From contig BCIM01000002.1 of NCBI GenBank assembly GCA_039545315.1, positions 1,453,369-1,517,368 on the forward strand: a DNA stretch of 64,000 nucleotides, read 5' to 3'. The position numbers and the translations under genes are program-made. The DNA comes from Kondoa malvinella (lineage: Eukaryota; Basidiomycota; Agaricostilbomycetes; Agaricostilbales; Kondoaceae). Positions 14,664 to 25,638 of this stretch are shown here, one piece after another. Position 1 is the stretch's first letter. Each line of letters begins with the position of its first letter. Under the pieces are notes generated by a model, which saw nothing but the letters and a program-made list of their open reading frames with translations, was not told the origin of the DNA and searched no databases.

Positions 14664-15529
14664 ATGGAAGCGGAACCAAGCTCAACCTCTCGACCTTCCC
14701 TGCCTTCGCGCGAACCGTCTCATACATCAGCAGCTAAGCCCAAAGGCATACTGAAGAGCGGTAGTGAGAGATCAGAAGCGCCGTATGCCCCTCTCTACTC
14801 GTATATCTGATTGAACCGCTCATGTAGGAATGAACAACAGTGTCGGCTTAACTTGGGATGAAGCTAATTTGATGGTCAATGAGGAGAATAAGGACTCAAA
14901 GGTCCGTTCTTGTGCTTCTCTTACATTATTGTAATGTTAATACAGGTTTGACGCGGACAGATGAAGATCACTGAACCGAAAACGCCTTATGTACGCTATG
15001 ACGCTGAAAGCGATACCGTTATGGACATAGACAGTTCGAACCTTCTCTCATTCCTAACTTGTAATGCACGCTGATGAATATGGCTGCAGAGATTCCCGGT
15101 TTCGAATTAGGCGCTGCTGAACCAGTCTCTCCCTCTACCACTTCCTCCCGACACAATTCCTTTACTTCCACTCGATCTGGTTCTTCATCTCGTCGAAGCA
15201 GTGATTCAGGAGAAAAGAAGGTTGATATAGTGTTGGATGAGAATGTCGTTAATGGTGGATTACCGACTGAGGATGAAGAGGATGAGAGTTTGTGGGATGA
15301 AGAAACACGGGCGAAACATCGCATGTTTAAGAGCAAGAGAAACAATCATTATGGGAATGAGGCAGAAGCGTTGAAGAAGGCTAAAGCTTTGATGGGTGCG
15401 TGATTCTGAGTATTTTCACTTTGGTGAATATCACTCAAGGTATCTTGCACAGACGAGGAAGCTATCGATGATGAAGAATCAGATGAACCGCCTGTGCCAA
15501 GAACGAACGGTACAGGTCATTCGACTTGA
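14664..15529 (+). CDS. GLC8: Protein phosphatase 1 inhibitor-2 homolog
   Basis: Five exons (14664-14763, 14828-14901, 14961-15033, 15090-15395, 15453-15529) encode 209 residues, the family size. Inhibitor-2 marks appear in order: KGILK (PP1-binding), LTWDEANL, then [18 protein letters not shown], a Ser-rich acidic middle, and a C-terminal helix [21 protein letters not shown] that corresponds to the segment that enters the PP1 active site. The intron ending at 14960 uses the second of two nearby AG sites, since the first gives a stop. The protein is expected to control type-1 phosphatase in cytosol and nucleus. Confidence 0.92.
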
Positions 15530-16100
15530 TCTTCTTTTCCCCCTTTTGACCGAACTCGGTTGTATTTACTTTTGGACTGGCTTGGGAATGACATGAACTT
15601 GTATGAATAAAAACACAAATGGAATTGGTATTATGCATTCTGTTCTTGCTAGCGACCCTTTAGATCTGCGCGAGTCTAAGTCAAACTTGTCTATTGCATT
15701 ATATCTATTTCTCTAATTTGTTCCGTGCAATTGTCCTGAAAGCGATCACCTGTGCGATGGACTCTTCCAACATAAGCCCCGAGAGACCCATTTGGAAACC
15801 AGACGCACCGCAACTCCGAGCGATCCAACACAGATCTGATAGCTGTACGGCCAATCTCCTCCACAAGCGCCAAGACGCCAATGAACGAGCGATACGTACG
15901 CGATAGCTGACCATCTTACTGATTCATCCATCATCACGATGANCGCAGACACATAAGCGGAGGATCTTGCCTACCTTTGTGGCTGTTACTGTACAAAAAA
16001 GGTCACATATAAGCGTTTATACGCTTAAAGTGAGATCCTCTGTACCTTATAGACGCTCAGCGCGAGTCCCTTCACAATGGCAATAAAGCCCCGCCGCACT
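15530..16100. other. Intergenic region without a supported gene
   Basis: About 570 bases between two convergent genes. Small frames exist on the minus strand (15691-15952) but none joins into a convincing gene, and one of them crosses an undetermined base (n at 15943). A short perfect hairpin lies at 16010-16027. Confidence 0.5.
16010..16027. repeat. Small perfect inverted repeat
   Basis: TAAGCGT, four bases, then ACGCTTA: a 7-bp stem with a 4-base loop, read directly. It sits about 75-90 bases beyond the stop of the histidine phosphatase gene and may be part of its 3' end. Confidence 0.6.
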
Positions 16101-17266
16101 TTACCGGGCAACCAGTTCCGCATCCCCTTCATCAGCCGTCCGATCGCCTTTACTCAAATGACCCAAAGTCGCATACTCCTCCACAACTCCTTTCCAATGC
16201 TCTCCCACCAGCTTCATAGTAATTCGAGTGATGGAACAATTCCCCACTCTTGCTTGATGGACAAATGCAGGCGAGGTCGAGTAATTCGGGAGATTTATTA
16301 GGGTCGGAATGAGGACTTTGATCGGTCCGCCCTGTTTTATCTAAGTATGTACCGTCTAGAGAGTGGAAGAGACGTACATGGCTGACTAGTAGAATTCGGA
16401 TAGGTTCTTTGGTATCTACCCATCCGTTCCCGTTTGCTGAGGATGGTCTGAGTAAGGTATGCGAGCGATCTGGTTCGTTTGGAGAGGGGAACATGCTCGT
16501 CCAAAAGTCTAGCAGACGACCGGAGAAGACACTGTACGAGATCAATCGCGCGGCGATAGTAAAGGGAAGGAAAGACGAACGGCATAGCTTCTACATCAGG
16601 TGGTTGATCTCTGGTGAATGATTTGCCTTGAAGAGATCCCTGTTACGGTTTCAAATCGTGTGCTTCTTCATCTTAGACGGACATACAAGGTACTTTTCGC
16701 GGATTCGCCAGTCTCTGGATCACTCATCAAGGCAATATGGGATGAAAAAGTGTAGGAACATACGTCAAAGGCTTGACAGGGCTTTCTTGATGCGCCATGA
16801 TGAGTTCCGTAGTCTACTAATCATCAGCCATTCTTCTATTCTGCTTGAAATAGGTGCTCACCTTTCTACATCTGCCCAAATCACTAGTAAAGACATAGTC
16901 GAAATGAATACCCTGCTGCTTGAAGTGTTGTCCAGTCAGATCAGCTTGTACTTCACCTTCTGCGTTGATGGGCTGTCAGATGATCCCAGATTGAGACCTC
17001 GCAATGAGGTTGCAGGCGGCAGCACTGACTGTATCTATCCATCCTTGGATGATACTGTATAGGGTCAGAGAGTTCAATACAGCTAGAAAGGGAAATACTT
17101 ACTGTCGCGCATTATCGTCTGTTAGGCCGCTGCAACAACAACACATCAGCTGGCTATCGCTTCTGGAACGAGACAGCCATACTGTCGCTGTGATTTCTCT
17201 CAGTCTATAACTATACGAGCAGCGCTCAGCCAGGTGACTCACGACCAAAGTAACTTCGTACTTCAT
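16101..17266 (-). CDS. Histidine phosphatase (phosphoglycerate mutase-like)
   Basis: Ten exons (17266-17243, 17187-17183, 17129-17103, 17054-17030, 16972-16862, 16813-16764, 16714-16687, 16639-16581, 16531-16378, 16331-16101) encode 237 residues. The N-terminus reads KYEVTLVRHGLTDDNAR, then IIQGWIDTPINAEGE and VFTSDLGRCRK; the second active-site His lies in LLVSHGGPIKVLIP. This is the full phosphoglycerate-mutase-like layout. The Arg and part of the catalytic His of RHG come from a 5-base exon (CGACA). Substrate is unknown; TIGAR-like sugar phosphatases are the nearest idea. It is divergent from AKR1. Confidence 0.9.
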
Positions 17267-17569
17267 GTCTTCTGGCAGTCAAATGCACGGAAACACAGCG
17301 CTGGACGCGTCGCTGCCCCTTGGTCGACTACTGTATTGGCCCAGTAGACGAGATAGAGGGAGGCGATGCTTTGCAAGCTTCAGAAGACTTGCACTCGTCA
17401 CTTCTTGACAAGCTGCAGTCATCTCAGTATACCCGCTCCCAGAAGCTGTCAAGGGGCTGCGCTATACCCACAATAGACTGTGCCTTATTCCCTTCTGCCA
17501 GAGGAGCATACCCTCGTCTTGGCGTTGGAGTTGTCGACGAGAAGCGACTTCCGTTGATTCATTTCCGGC
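17267..17569. other. Divergent promoter region (phosphatase / AKR1)
   Basis: About 300 bases between two divergent start codons. One open frame on the plus strand (17320-17703) overlaps the AKR1 start in another frame and has no support. I see no other feature. Confidence 0.6.
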
Positions 17570-20037
17570 ATGTCGAATCCGCTCTCGCCTGTCCAGAAGA
17601 GCGACTTGGCAGCCTCTGTAACAAGTCTAGAGCATGCTACGCAAGACTCTGTTCCCGAAATACCAGCCCTACCTCCGCTTCATGCAGCAGCTCAAAAGGG
17701 TGACGATGAATTACACGAATTGCTTTCATCCGGAGCAGATGCCAACGAACGAGATAGCCAAAACATTACTGCTCTGCATTGGGCAGCCATCAACAATCGT
17801 TTGCTCGCTTGCAAAAGCTTGTTATCACACGGAGCGGAAATCGATTCCGTCGGTGGAGAATTAGAAGCTACACCAATGCAATGGGCTGCTCGGAATGGTC
17901 ATCTCTACATTGTCCATTTACTCATATCCCACGGGGCCGATCCATCATTGACCGACGCGCAAGGGTTCGACACGTTTCATCTCGCGATACATTCTTCTAG
18001 TCCTATGCTTGTTGCCTACCTACTTTCTCAGCAATTACCAGTAGCAACGGATGCTGTAGACCGAGCAGGGAGGACATGCTTACAATGGGCTGCATACCAA
18101 GGTGATGGCATCTCTGTCGACCTCTTACTCCGACACCATGCCGATCCAAACAAGAAAGACCCCAGCGGTCTCACAGCACTTCATTGGGCAGTAGTCAAAG
18201 GCAACGTTACCTGCATCTCCAAAATCCTTACAGCTGGTGGAGATCCAACAATCAAGAATGCAGAATCGCAAACTCCCTATGACCTAGCTCGACAATTGAA
18301 CAATGTCCAATCTTGGCAAAGAGCAATGCACGCTGCTCATAGAGAAGTAGATGGTCGGATCAAACCAAGACCATTATCAGAAAAGCACAGTTCGCTCGCG
18401 ATTGGACTTTTACCTACTGCTTTACTTTACACGGCCTTCAAAACGTTCAGTATCTTACCTTGGTATACTGCTTTACCTGTTGCTGTGGCGGAATGGTTTG
18501 GAGTGCATCATGTGATTGTGCGCGTGTTGCTGGATGCGAAAGGAAGTGATGACAGAGTAATGAAGAGTCCTTATCTATCCGGCGTGTTGGGTGCTAGTAT
18601 AATCCTGGTAGGCTGGACCTGGGTGGGGACGCTTGTTGGTGGTGCGGTTCTCTTTCTTCGACCTGAGGCAATACTGATGGTATCGCAGGCATTTCGGGAC
18701 ATTCAACTTCCAATCTAGTTTTTGCTATTTCCTACCTCGTCTGCGCATACAACTTTGTCAGAGCATTGACATTGGATCCCGGCAACATTCCAAAATCTCA
18801 GAGCCCTGTGCAGACGAAAGAGGTGCGCGTTCTGCTTGTTACTAAAAGGCGCACACTGAAGGCTACTGTAGGTGGTAGAAGAGCTGGTAAATGCTGGTGC
18901 ATTCAGTAGTACAGAGTTCTGTCTGCCTTGCATGGTCAGTACGCTTCAGTTGAGGTAGACAAAGCTGAAGGAAAGACAGACGCGCAAACCTTTGAGGTCA
19001 AAGCACTGCCGGATATGCAACCGATGTGTAGCGAGGCATGATCAGTGAGTGCCCTGTTCCATTTGCTCTTCCGCAGGGCTGATTTGGGCATGCTTCTTTC
19101 GCAGCCATTGTGTAAGTCAATATTGAATAGCTCGCTTCTGAATGCTGAGAGAATGAGTACAGCCCTGGGTCTGGAATTGCGTTGGCGTCAACAATCATCG
19201 GCAATTCATCCTTTTCGTCTTCTTCCTCATCGTTGGTATTCTCTCATTTGATCGTCTGGCATTCGCATGTACGTCTCGCTCAATGTCATCGAGAAATACT
19301 GATTTTTACACAGACTTTTCACAAAATACACCACCACCCGCGACTGGTGCAGCAGAAGAAGACGCGTTGTGTCTGTTCCCTCGACCCATTTGCGCAGCAG
19401 CTCAATACGATACCTTTACATTCTGCGTCGCTTTATGGTCCACCGTTCAGTTGACATGGACGAGCATAGTTCTGGCCGGCCAAGCGTTCCAGATCTGCCG
19501 CCAACTGACGACCTATGAATTGTCGAATCTGGGCAGACATGGCTATATGAGCGGAAAACCTCAGTCACTTTCAGCTGAACGACTGTCAGCTATGGTGGAG
19601 CATGAAGGTCTGCCTGAGCGTAATCATCAGCATACTTCTTGCGTCGAAAAGATTGTGCCCCCTGGATTGCTTTCCGCGCTGGGCTTGGACCTGTATACAA
19701 AGGGAAAGGCTGTTGACGGTATAACGGTATGTACGGACAGTCATGAATGAGCGCTACTGAGACTTGTGCAGGTCGCGAGCAGCAATGCGGGAAAGCGAGC
19801 AAACCCTTTCGATCTTGGCTTCATACGGAATTGCTCAGACTTTTGGACTCGCGGTCGGACGTTAGGCGTTGACTATACTTCAGTGAGCCTGTTCTATTTG
19901 CGTCAGACATCGCTGAGCGTCTGTAGCTGTATACAATACCGGATGAAGGATTTGTGCAAGCTGGAACGAAGCGGAGGAGAAGCGAGAAGCGGACAGGCTC
20001 TCAGCGGTATGAGATGCTGAATAGCGAGGAGGTGTGA
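17570..20037 (+). CDS. AKR1: Ankyrin-repeat DHHC palmitoyltransferase AKR1
   Basis: Nine exons (17570-18638, 18689-18822, 18872-18934, 18980-19044, 19105-19111, 19163-19268, 19314-19726, 19772-19882, 19927-20037) give 692 residues. Residues about 30-260 hold six or so ankyrin repeats such as NITALHWAAINNRLLACKSL; hydrophobic spans follow; the Cys-rich domain reads TRKPLRSKHCRICNRCVARH, then DHHC, then PWVWNCVGVNNHRQF. The C-terminal part has NPFDLGFIRNCSDFWTRG, typical of AKR1. The enzyme S-acylates proteins in Golgi or endosomal membranes. The second His and the catalytic Cys are carried by a 7-base exon. Confidence 0.95.
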
Positions 20038-20242
20038 TGTACTACGTTCGCGATGTAATACTATAGACTTGTACTTGTACTTTTGGCATTTTGCATCCCA
20101 TTCATTGTTCTGCTTTGACGAATGTTACCGAGACTTCGCCCGATGAAGTGTCTGGCGCACCCAAGGCCAACTCGATAAGTACGATGCAATCCGATTATAT
20201 AAGTGTGCCCGTGCAAATCCACCGTCTCGGACCTCCACGGTT

Positions 20243-21519
20243 CTACAAACGACGCAGAACATCGAAATGACCTCGCTTGACCACAGCAGGCTTAGCAATC
20301 TTGAATGTCCTATTCTCATTGGAGTCAGCATTCTTCTTGACCAGAAGGACAAGGCCTACCCAGCAGCGACTTCGAATGCTGGTGTCTGATTCTTGCCCGA
20401 ATAGACAGTGATGGCTACAGCACTACCATGAATATTGGACGGCACAACACAGCTACAGCAAGATGAACTCGGCTACCAATTGAAATCAGCAAGCTCACTC
20501 GTAAGTCTTCTTGTTCAACAGCACGCTTGCAACCGTTTTGCCGACGGTGAATTTAGCGGTGAAGCTGGTTCTATCAATAGGAATACCGAAAACAAGTAGA
20601 AGAGCTCACACAGCGTCAATCAATCCAGATTTGGGACCTTTCCAACGCAAAACGATAGGTTGTCCAGCAGCGGGTTTCTTGGTCTTTGTAGTAAGACTAG
20701 CTTTTGGTCAGTCGACACGGCCAGGACAGAAGAAAGAGCTCACATGGGTACAGATACAGCAGTAACCAAAGACTCGGCGACTGCCTTGACTGGTACTGGC
20801 ATTTTCTGAACGCAAGAGTCAAGTAAATCGGCTGCAGCTCCGAAAGGACATACAGCGATGCAGATGTCGGTCATCAAAGTGTATGCTAGAATTGAAAGTC
20901 GGAGAGAGAGAGAGAGAGAGCGAGCGCGAGACATGGCACTGACGCCCAGCGACCGAAGTAGTACTGTACGGTGAAGTCTTGTCGTCTACATCGACGTGAG
21001 GGACATTCCAAGCTGTAGTATGCAAGTACTCACAGCATACTCCAGTCTGTACGCAAAGCAGTCAGCTTTGTTCGAGAGCATTGGCGTGCTCTTACAGCAG
21101 GGTTCTTGATGCAGCACCAGCAGCTGGCCGACGCGATGTTCTCTGCGCGTGTAGGCACGACCGACATGAAGTGATGTCCTCCGCTGTCGCCGCACTTTCC
21201 TTCACACTTTTTCCGAAAGCTGGATCGCCGTCAGCTTGCGTAGCTGTGTGATAGTGAGATAAGTTACGAGTAGGTGAATCCGTGGTAAAGACCCGTAGAA
21301 TTGATGTGCTGTTGACCCAAATAAGCCTCGATCCCGAGCAACCTGAGGCATACTGACTTCAGAGTTGTACGATTCAGGAAACTGAATGAATTTGATGTTG
21401 GCAGGTGTGTTCTTTGCAGCAGTTTTGCAAGCACCGGGTGTCAAGCATGGACTTGGGCCAGCCGAGACGCTGCTGAGGCAGAAAGCTGCTGCAATGGAAA
21501 GGAGTGTGGTGAGATGCAT
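20243..21519 (-). CDS. Secreted Cys-containing protein of unknown function
   Basis: Nine exons (21519-21358, 21308-21268, 21219-21096, 21046-20944, 20885-20744, 20696-20610, 20570-20499, 20452-20360, 20309-20243) give 296 residues. A clear signal peptide, MHLTTLLSIAAAFCLSSVSA, starts it. Cysteines cluster in KKCEGKCGDSGGHH, ASCWCCIKNPATGVCC and DICIAVCPFG, followed by a C-terminal half rich in beta-type residues (PIVLRWKGPKSG, TFKIAKP). I do not recognise the family. Joins rest on frame and splice signals only. The 20886-20943 intron has a (CT)n tract as its pyrimidine stretch. Confidence 0.7.
20901..20920. repeat. (GA)n / (CT)n microsatellite inside an intron
   Basis: A GA run is read on the plus strand. 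On the coding minus strand it is a CT run between the donor and acceptor of intron 20886-20943 and so serves as a long polypyrimidine tract. Confidence 0.85.
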
Positions 21520-22102
21520 CGCTGAAAGAGTGTAAGGAGAAGTTTGAAAGATGATTGTACAGAAGAAAGAACAAGACAGATCTCAAAGGAATGCTCGAGG
21601 CTCTATAAATAGCACAAGGAGGCTCAAGCGTATGCAATACCGCCATATCCTTCATCACCCTTCAGTAGCTTATATGGGATAAGCGAAAGAATGCGGAAAG
21701 GGCACTTGCTTTGAGAACGACAGCGCCCCGTTGAAAAGATGCGAGACGAGAGGCAATAGACTTGATTTCAAAGTGATGCCGACCACAGGGAGCTACTGGT
21801 CGTTCCACCAGATGGTATTCTCTTCGGCACGAGCGCGATGTTGTCCATAGTTGACGAAAGAATAAAATTTCCGGCTTTTGGGCGAACTTGCGGTTCGATG
21901 TACAAGCCGAACAATGGTTTGCTATAGCTCTTCAAAGTATATCCGTCTAGGTCACGAGTGTTGCGCCAAAGAGAAAGAATACAGGCCAGCGTCCAAGTGA
22001 GCGAGAGACGGCCGTATGCGCGATGGACTTGGTTTGGGCTGCGCAAAGACGATTAGTGACTTGGCGCCTCGTACGTGTCCTTGCATACCGCATTCGGAGC
22101 CA
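21520..22102. other. Intergenic region, possible TATA-like element
   Basis: About 580 bases upstream of the secreted gene and downstream of TatD. An A/T-rich TATA-like octamer lies at about 21604-21611, roughly 90 bases before the secreted gene's start. A minus-strand frame at 21768-22046 has no family resemblance and no start logic, so I do not call it. Confidence 0.45.
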
Positions 22103-23433
22103 TCAAACGCCATACTGTCGCTTCGCATTCTCCCGAGACAGCGCAACCACCTTCTCCGTTGTCCATTGGCCGCTCAGAACTTTCGCAACCCATTCTGCCG
22201 TCCAACTCATTTGACCCGAATGCGATAAAGGCAACTTTTGTCCATTCTTCAAACCTAGTTCTTTTAATGGAAGGTTCGTAGGGATCATGAAAGGTGAGTC
22301 GGTCTCTAGCACTATCCGCGGCGGGGTCGAGAGTGTTGCCATGTGTTCGAGTAGAAGGGTGGTGTTCTTGTTTGAAGAATAGGTCACAACTCCTGTTATA
22401 CCAAAGACGAGCTGTGGAAGGTATAAGCTGGTTCAACTGAAATGAACGATGGTTTACGTTGGGAAAGTAGTCCAGCAACCTCTTGCCCAATTCCGGAGAG
22501 TCGGTATAGCAATGCACGTGTATCTTTGAGAGTCGTCAAGCGTGAAATACAAGCAAGGAAAAAGCTTACATTCCACTCAGCCGGTACAATCTCCGTCAGA
22601 GCAGCGTAAATGTCATCGTCTGCTTCTCGCCTACTTCCACATCAGCTCTATTGCCGACAGACAGGAAAGATTTTAGAAACGTACGTGTGTATGGTGATAG
22701 GCTTCTTCAGACGCTGAGCCATCCTAAGCTGTCGTCGCAGTACTTGATTCTGCACATCTCTCGCGCTATTGTCGTCTGCATCAAAGTGTGAGCCCTCGTC
22801 CCAAACGAGCAAAGAAGCTCACAATGGTAATCGAGACCAATCTCCCCGATACCTACATTCGCTGGATGCGACAAAGCTTCTTCCACCTGCGCTTCGACGA
22901 TGTCCGAATAGTCTTTGCTGTTGTGCGGATGTACGCCGACGACAAAGCCATCTGCAACCCTTGTGAGCAAGTGTCAAGCAGGACAAAACCACACCAACAT
23001 CTGAAAGGCCATTCAGAACTCGGTATATCCGCTACTTCTCTTAGGGCAGCTTCCACAGGCGCATCACACCATACATCTACAATCGCGTCAACATTAGACA
23101 GACTGTGAAATTCTAGTAGTCTTAGCAAAGTGTCCATAGATTGATAGAGGACTCACAATCTGTGGGCAAACTTTTGGATGGTGTCGACTTCACTTGAAGG
23201 GTATTTCAGACGAAAGCTAGTGAACGTCGAAAGAAGATGACAGTGCGTATCAATCAGCTCCTGTACGTTTGTCAGGACGAGGTCTAGTGCAGCTGCAGAA
23301 CAGACAAACAGCAGATGAATCTGAAAGATCAGGATGCTTTGGTAGACTGTCAAAGCGATGAGAGCAATCCGAGTAGAGGATAGTGAACTAACACCAGGCT
23401 CTGTTCGAGTAATGGAGCCTTTGATTTGCCCAT
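22103..23433 (-). CDS. TatD-family metal-dependent DNase
   Basis: Nine exons (23433-23393, 23346-23310, 23260-23157, 23102-22999, 22951-22823, 22775-22685, 22630-22570, 22523-22458, 22411-22103) give 313 residues. Metal ligands occur in the usual order: HxH in LIDTHCHLL, Glu in IGEIGLDYHYDNS, His in KKPITIHTR, His in IHVHCYTDSPELG, and Asp in VLETDSPFMIP. GVHPHNSKDY is also typical. TatD nucleases act as 3'-5' exo/endonucleases in DNA repair and, in yeast, in apoptotic DNA breakdown. Divergent from the KH gene. Confidence 0.93.
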
Positions 23434-23910
23434 TGTGAGTGACTGAGAAACATGCACGGCCTCAGCATCATCTTCGAATAAAACAGACAGACGAAGAAAT
23501 TAGGCTTCTGAAGCAGCAGGAAAGGACAGCAAGAGCACAAGAGGCACAAATAAGACCCTTCACAAGCTTAGATAGGGCATGACTGCTCAGCGCTTGAACT
23601 GCAGCAAAGGTCGGACACGCTTCAAGCAGAATAGACTAGCGAAAGGCATAGCACAGAAAGCAGACATGCATGTACAGATCCTGAGATTACAAGACGACTT
23701 ACACGCAGAGCACCGTTTTGGCACAAGCTTGCTCCCGACACACCATCTCAAGTGTCTTTCCAAGTTCTACTTTGCTCGTACGGCCTAATACATCTGTCTG
23801 GTCTTCACCCAGTTCTCGCTAAGTCATAATGTCTGACTACCTCTCCCAGTCTTTGTCTCCCTGTCCTTTTGCTTTGAACCGCGGGCACGGTCAACGACAA
23901 TTCGCTTCAG
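23434..23910. other. Divergent promoter region (TatD / KH protein)
   Basis: About 480 bases between two divergent starts. A short plus-strand frame (23579-23788) lacks homology and splice links. The last 100 bases before the KH start are pyrimidine-rich. Nothing else seen. Confidence 0.6.
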
Positions 23911-25471
23911 ATGGCAGAATCTAATGGGAAGAGACCTCGTTCGGACTCTGTAGGCTCGAATCCAGAGTCCAAAAGGCTCAATTTGGAGTCAAAGCAAGAA
24001 ACGCCAGCTGATGTTCCTGCGACTTCGGAAGCTCAAGAAGTCACAAATCCAGTCATGGACGCTGCCAGTGCTGCAGACGATGTGACAGCTGCGGCTCAGG
24101 CAACGGGTGAAACCAATGTCGAAGCCAGTACTGAAGCACCAGCATCAGAAGCTCCCGCTGAAGAAGTGCAATCTGGTCCACCTATGACTATGAAGGCTCT
24201 CATCGTCACTCAAGACGCCAGTATCATCATTGGCAAAAGTGTGTCTATCTGTAGTAGATCCCTTTCACAAACCCTTTCTTAGCTTCCTTCAGGCGGCGTG
24301 CACATTCGCGAAATTCGTGACAAAGCTGGTGCCAAAGTCGGCGTCAGTGAAGCTATCCCAAATAATCCAGAACGCATCCTCTCTGTCACCGGCCCGCTTG
24401 ATGCGGTGTCCAAGGCAAGCCCTTCAATCCGGTTTATCGCCGTTCATGCTAATCTTCTATTAGGCCTACGGATTGATCGTTAGGCGTATCAATGACGAAC
24501 CATACGATAGTCCATCTGTTCCTGGTTCTAAAGCAGTCACCATCCGGTCCGTTTTGGCCCTCTTCTTTTCTTTCTTTCTTCCCTCTTTCCTTACTCTGCC
24601 CTTCCTCTGCTCAGCTTTATCGTTCCCAACTCTCGAATGGGCTCTGTCATTGGAAAAGGCGGTAGCAAGATCAAGGAAATTCAAGAAGCCAGTGGTGCTC
24701 GTTTGCAGGCCAGCGAAGCCATGCTTCCGGGTAGTACTGAGGTATGTCTCATTTCGCTCGCGGTGGTTGGACTTGCCTAAGTGTATGATCAGCGCGTCTT
24801 GACCATTGCTGGTGTCGCAGACGCTATTCACATTGCTGTCTACTACGTTGGAACCATTTTGGTAGAACCTTCAGAAAGAGCGCAAGCCAATACACCTTAC
24901 CGACCAGGCGGTGGTACACCTGCACCCCCTCGCGGCGACTACTATCCTCCACCTGCAGGCGCTGTTCCAGGTTACAGACCAGATTATCGCGATCCATACT
25001 ACCGAGGTCCACCACCACCGCCTCCAAGCACGATGGCACCGCCGAGAGGAGGTAGCTCACACCCGAGCGCATACCAGTCTACAGCCAGTTTACCCGGTAG
25101 TCAAACGCAACAGATGTTTGTGCCGGAGGAATACGTTCGGTCAATCATTGGGAAAGGAGGGCAAAAGATTAATGAAATCAGGCAAGCGAGCGCGACTCAT
25201 ATCAAGATTATGGAACCTTCGGAACAGTCTGCTATGAATGCTGGTGTGCAACCGGGAGAAAGGGTGAGCTTGACTGGTGTTTGACCTTGGGTTCTCAGAC
25301 TGATTACTTGTGATTAGCTTGTTACCGTTACTGGGCAGCCTGGCAACATCAAAATTGCTGTGGATATGCTCTATCACAGGTTAGAGCAGGTGAGTTGACT
25401 TGGGATATGCTTTTTTGATAGCAGCTTAACTTTTGATCTTCTTACAGGAACGCAACCGACCCAGACCATGA
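23911..25471 (+). CDS. Triple-KH-domain RNA-binding protein (PBP2/HEK2/Rnc1-like)
   Basis: Seven exons (23911-24238, 24293-24414, 24464-24546, 24615-24741, 24793-25263, 25318-25389, 25448-25471) give 408 residues. An Ala/Glu-rich N-terminus (about 100 residues) leads to KH1 (DASIIIGKSGVHIREIRDKAG), KH2 (NSRMGSVIGKGGSKIKEIQ), a Pro/Gly/Tyr-rich linker, and KH3 (VRSIIGKGGQKINEIRQAS). This is the layout of PCBP-type mRNA-binding proteins such as yeast PBP2/HEK2 and fission yeast Rnc1. Intron 24415-24463 starts with GCAAGC instead of GT; the frame through LDAVSKAYGLIVRRI fixes it. The last exon is 24 bases. Confidence 0.92.
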
Positions 25472-25638
25472 GTAGGCGACATGCTAGGGTATGGCGAGTC
25501 ATCTTCTATGTATCTTCTCTGCTTCAGGGTCTCTTTGGGTTCAATGACATTCTACATGAAACCCGACGAGGTCAAAGCGTCATGCTACCACTTTAGTCCA
25601 GAGGATAGCTCTACGTCTCCTTTCAATCAACCACCAGC

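Noticed and set aside
21768..22046. Minus-strand 92-residue frame downstream of TatD
   Set aside because: TatD ends at a normal family C-terminus before it; no start context or homology; composition is unremarkable.
25141..25377. Minus-strand frame opposite the KH gene
   Set aside because: Shadow of the KH3 exon; no independent support.
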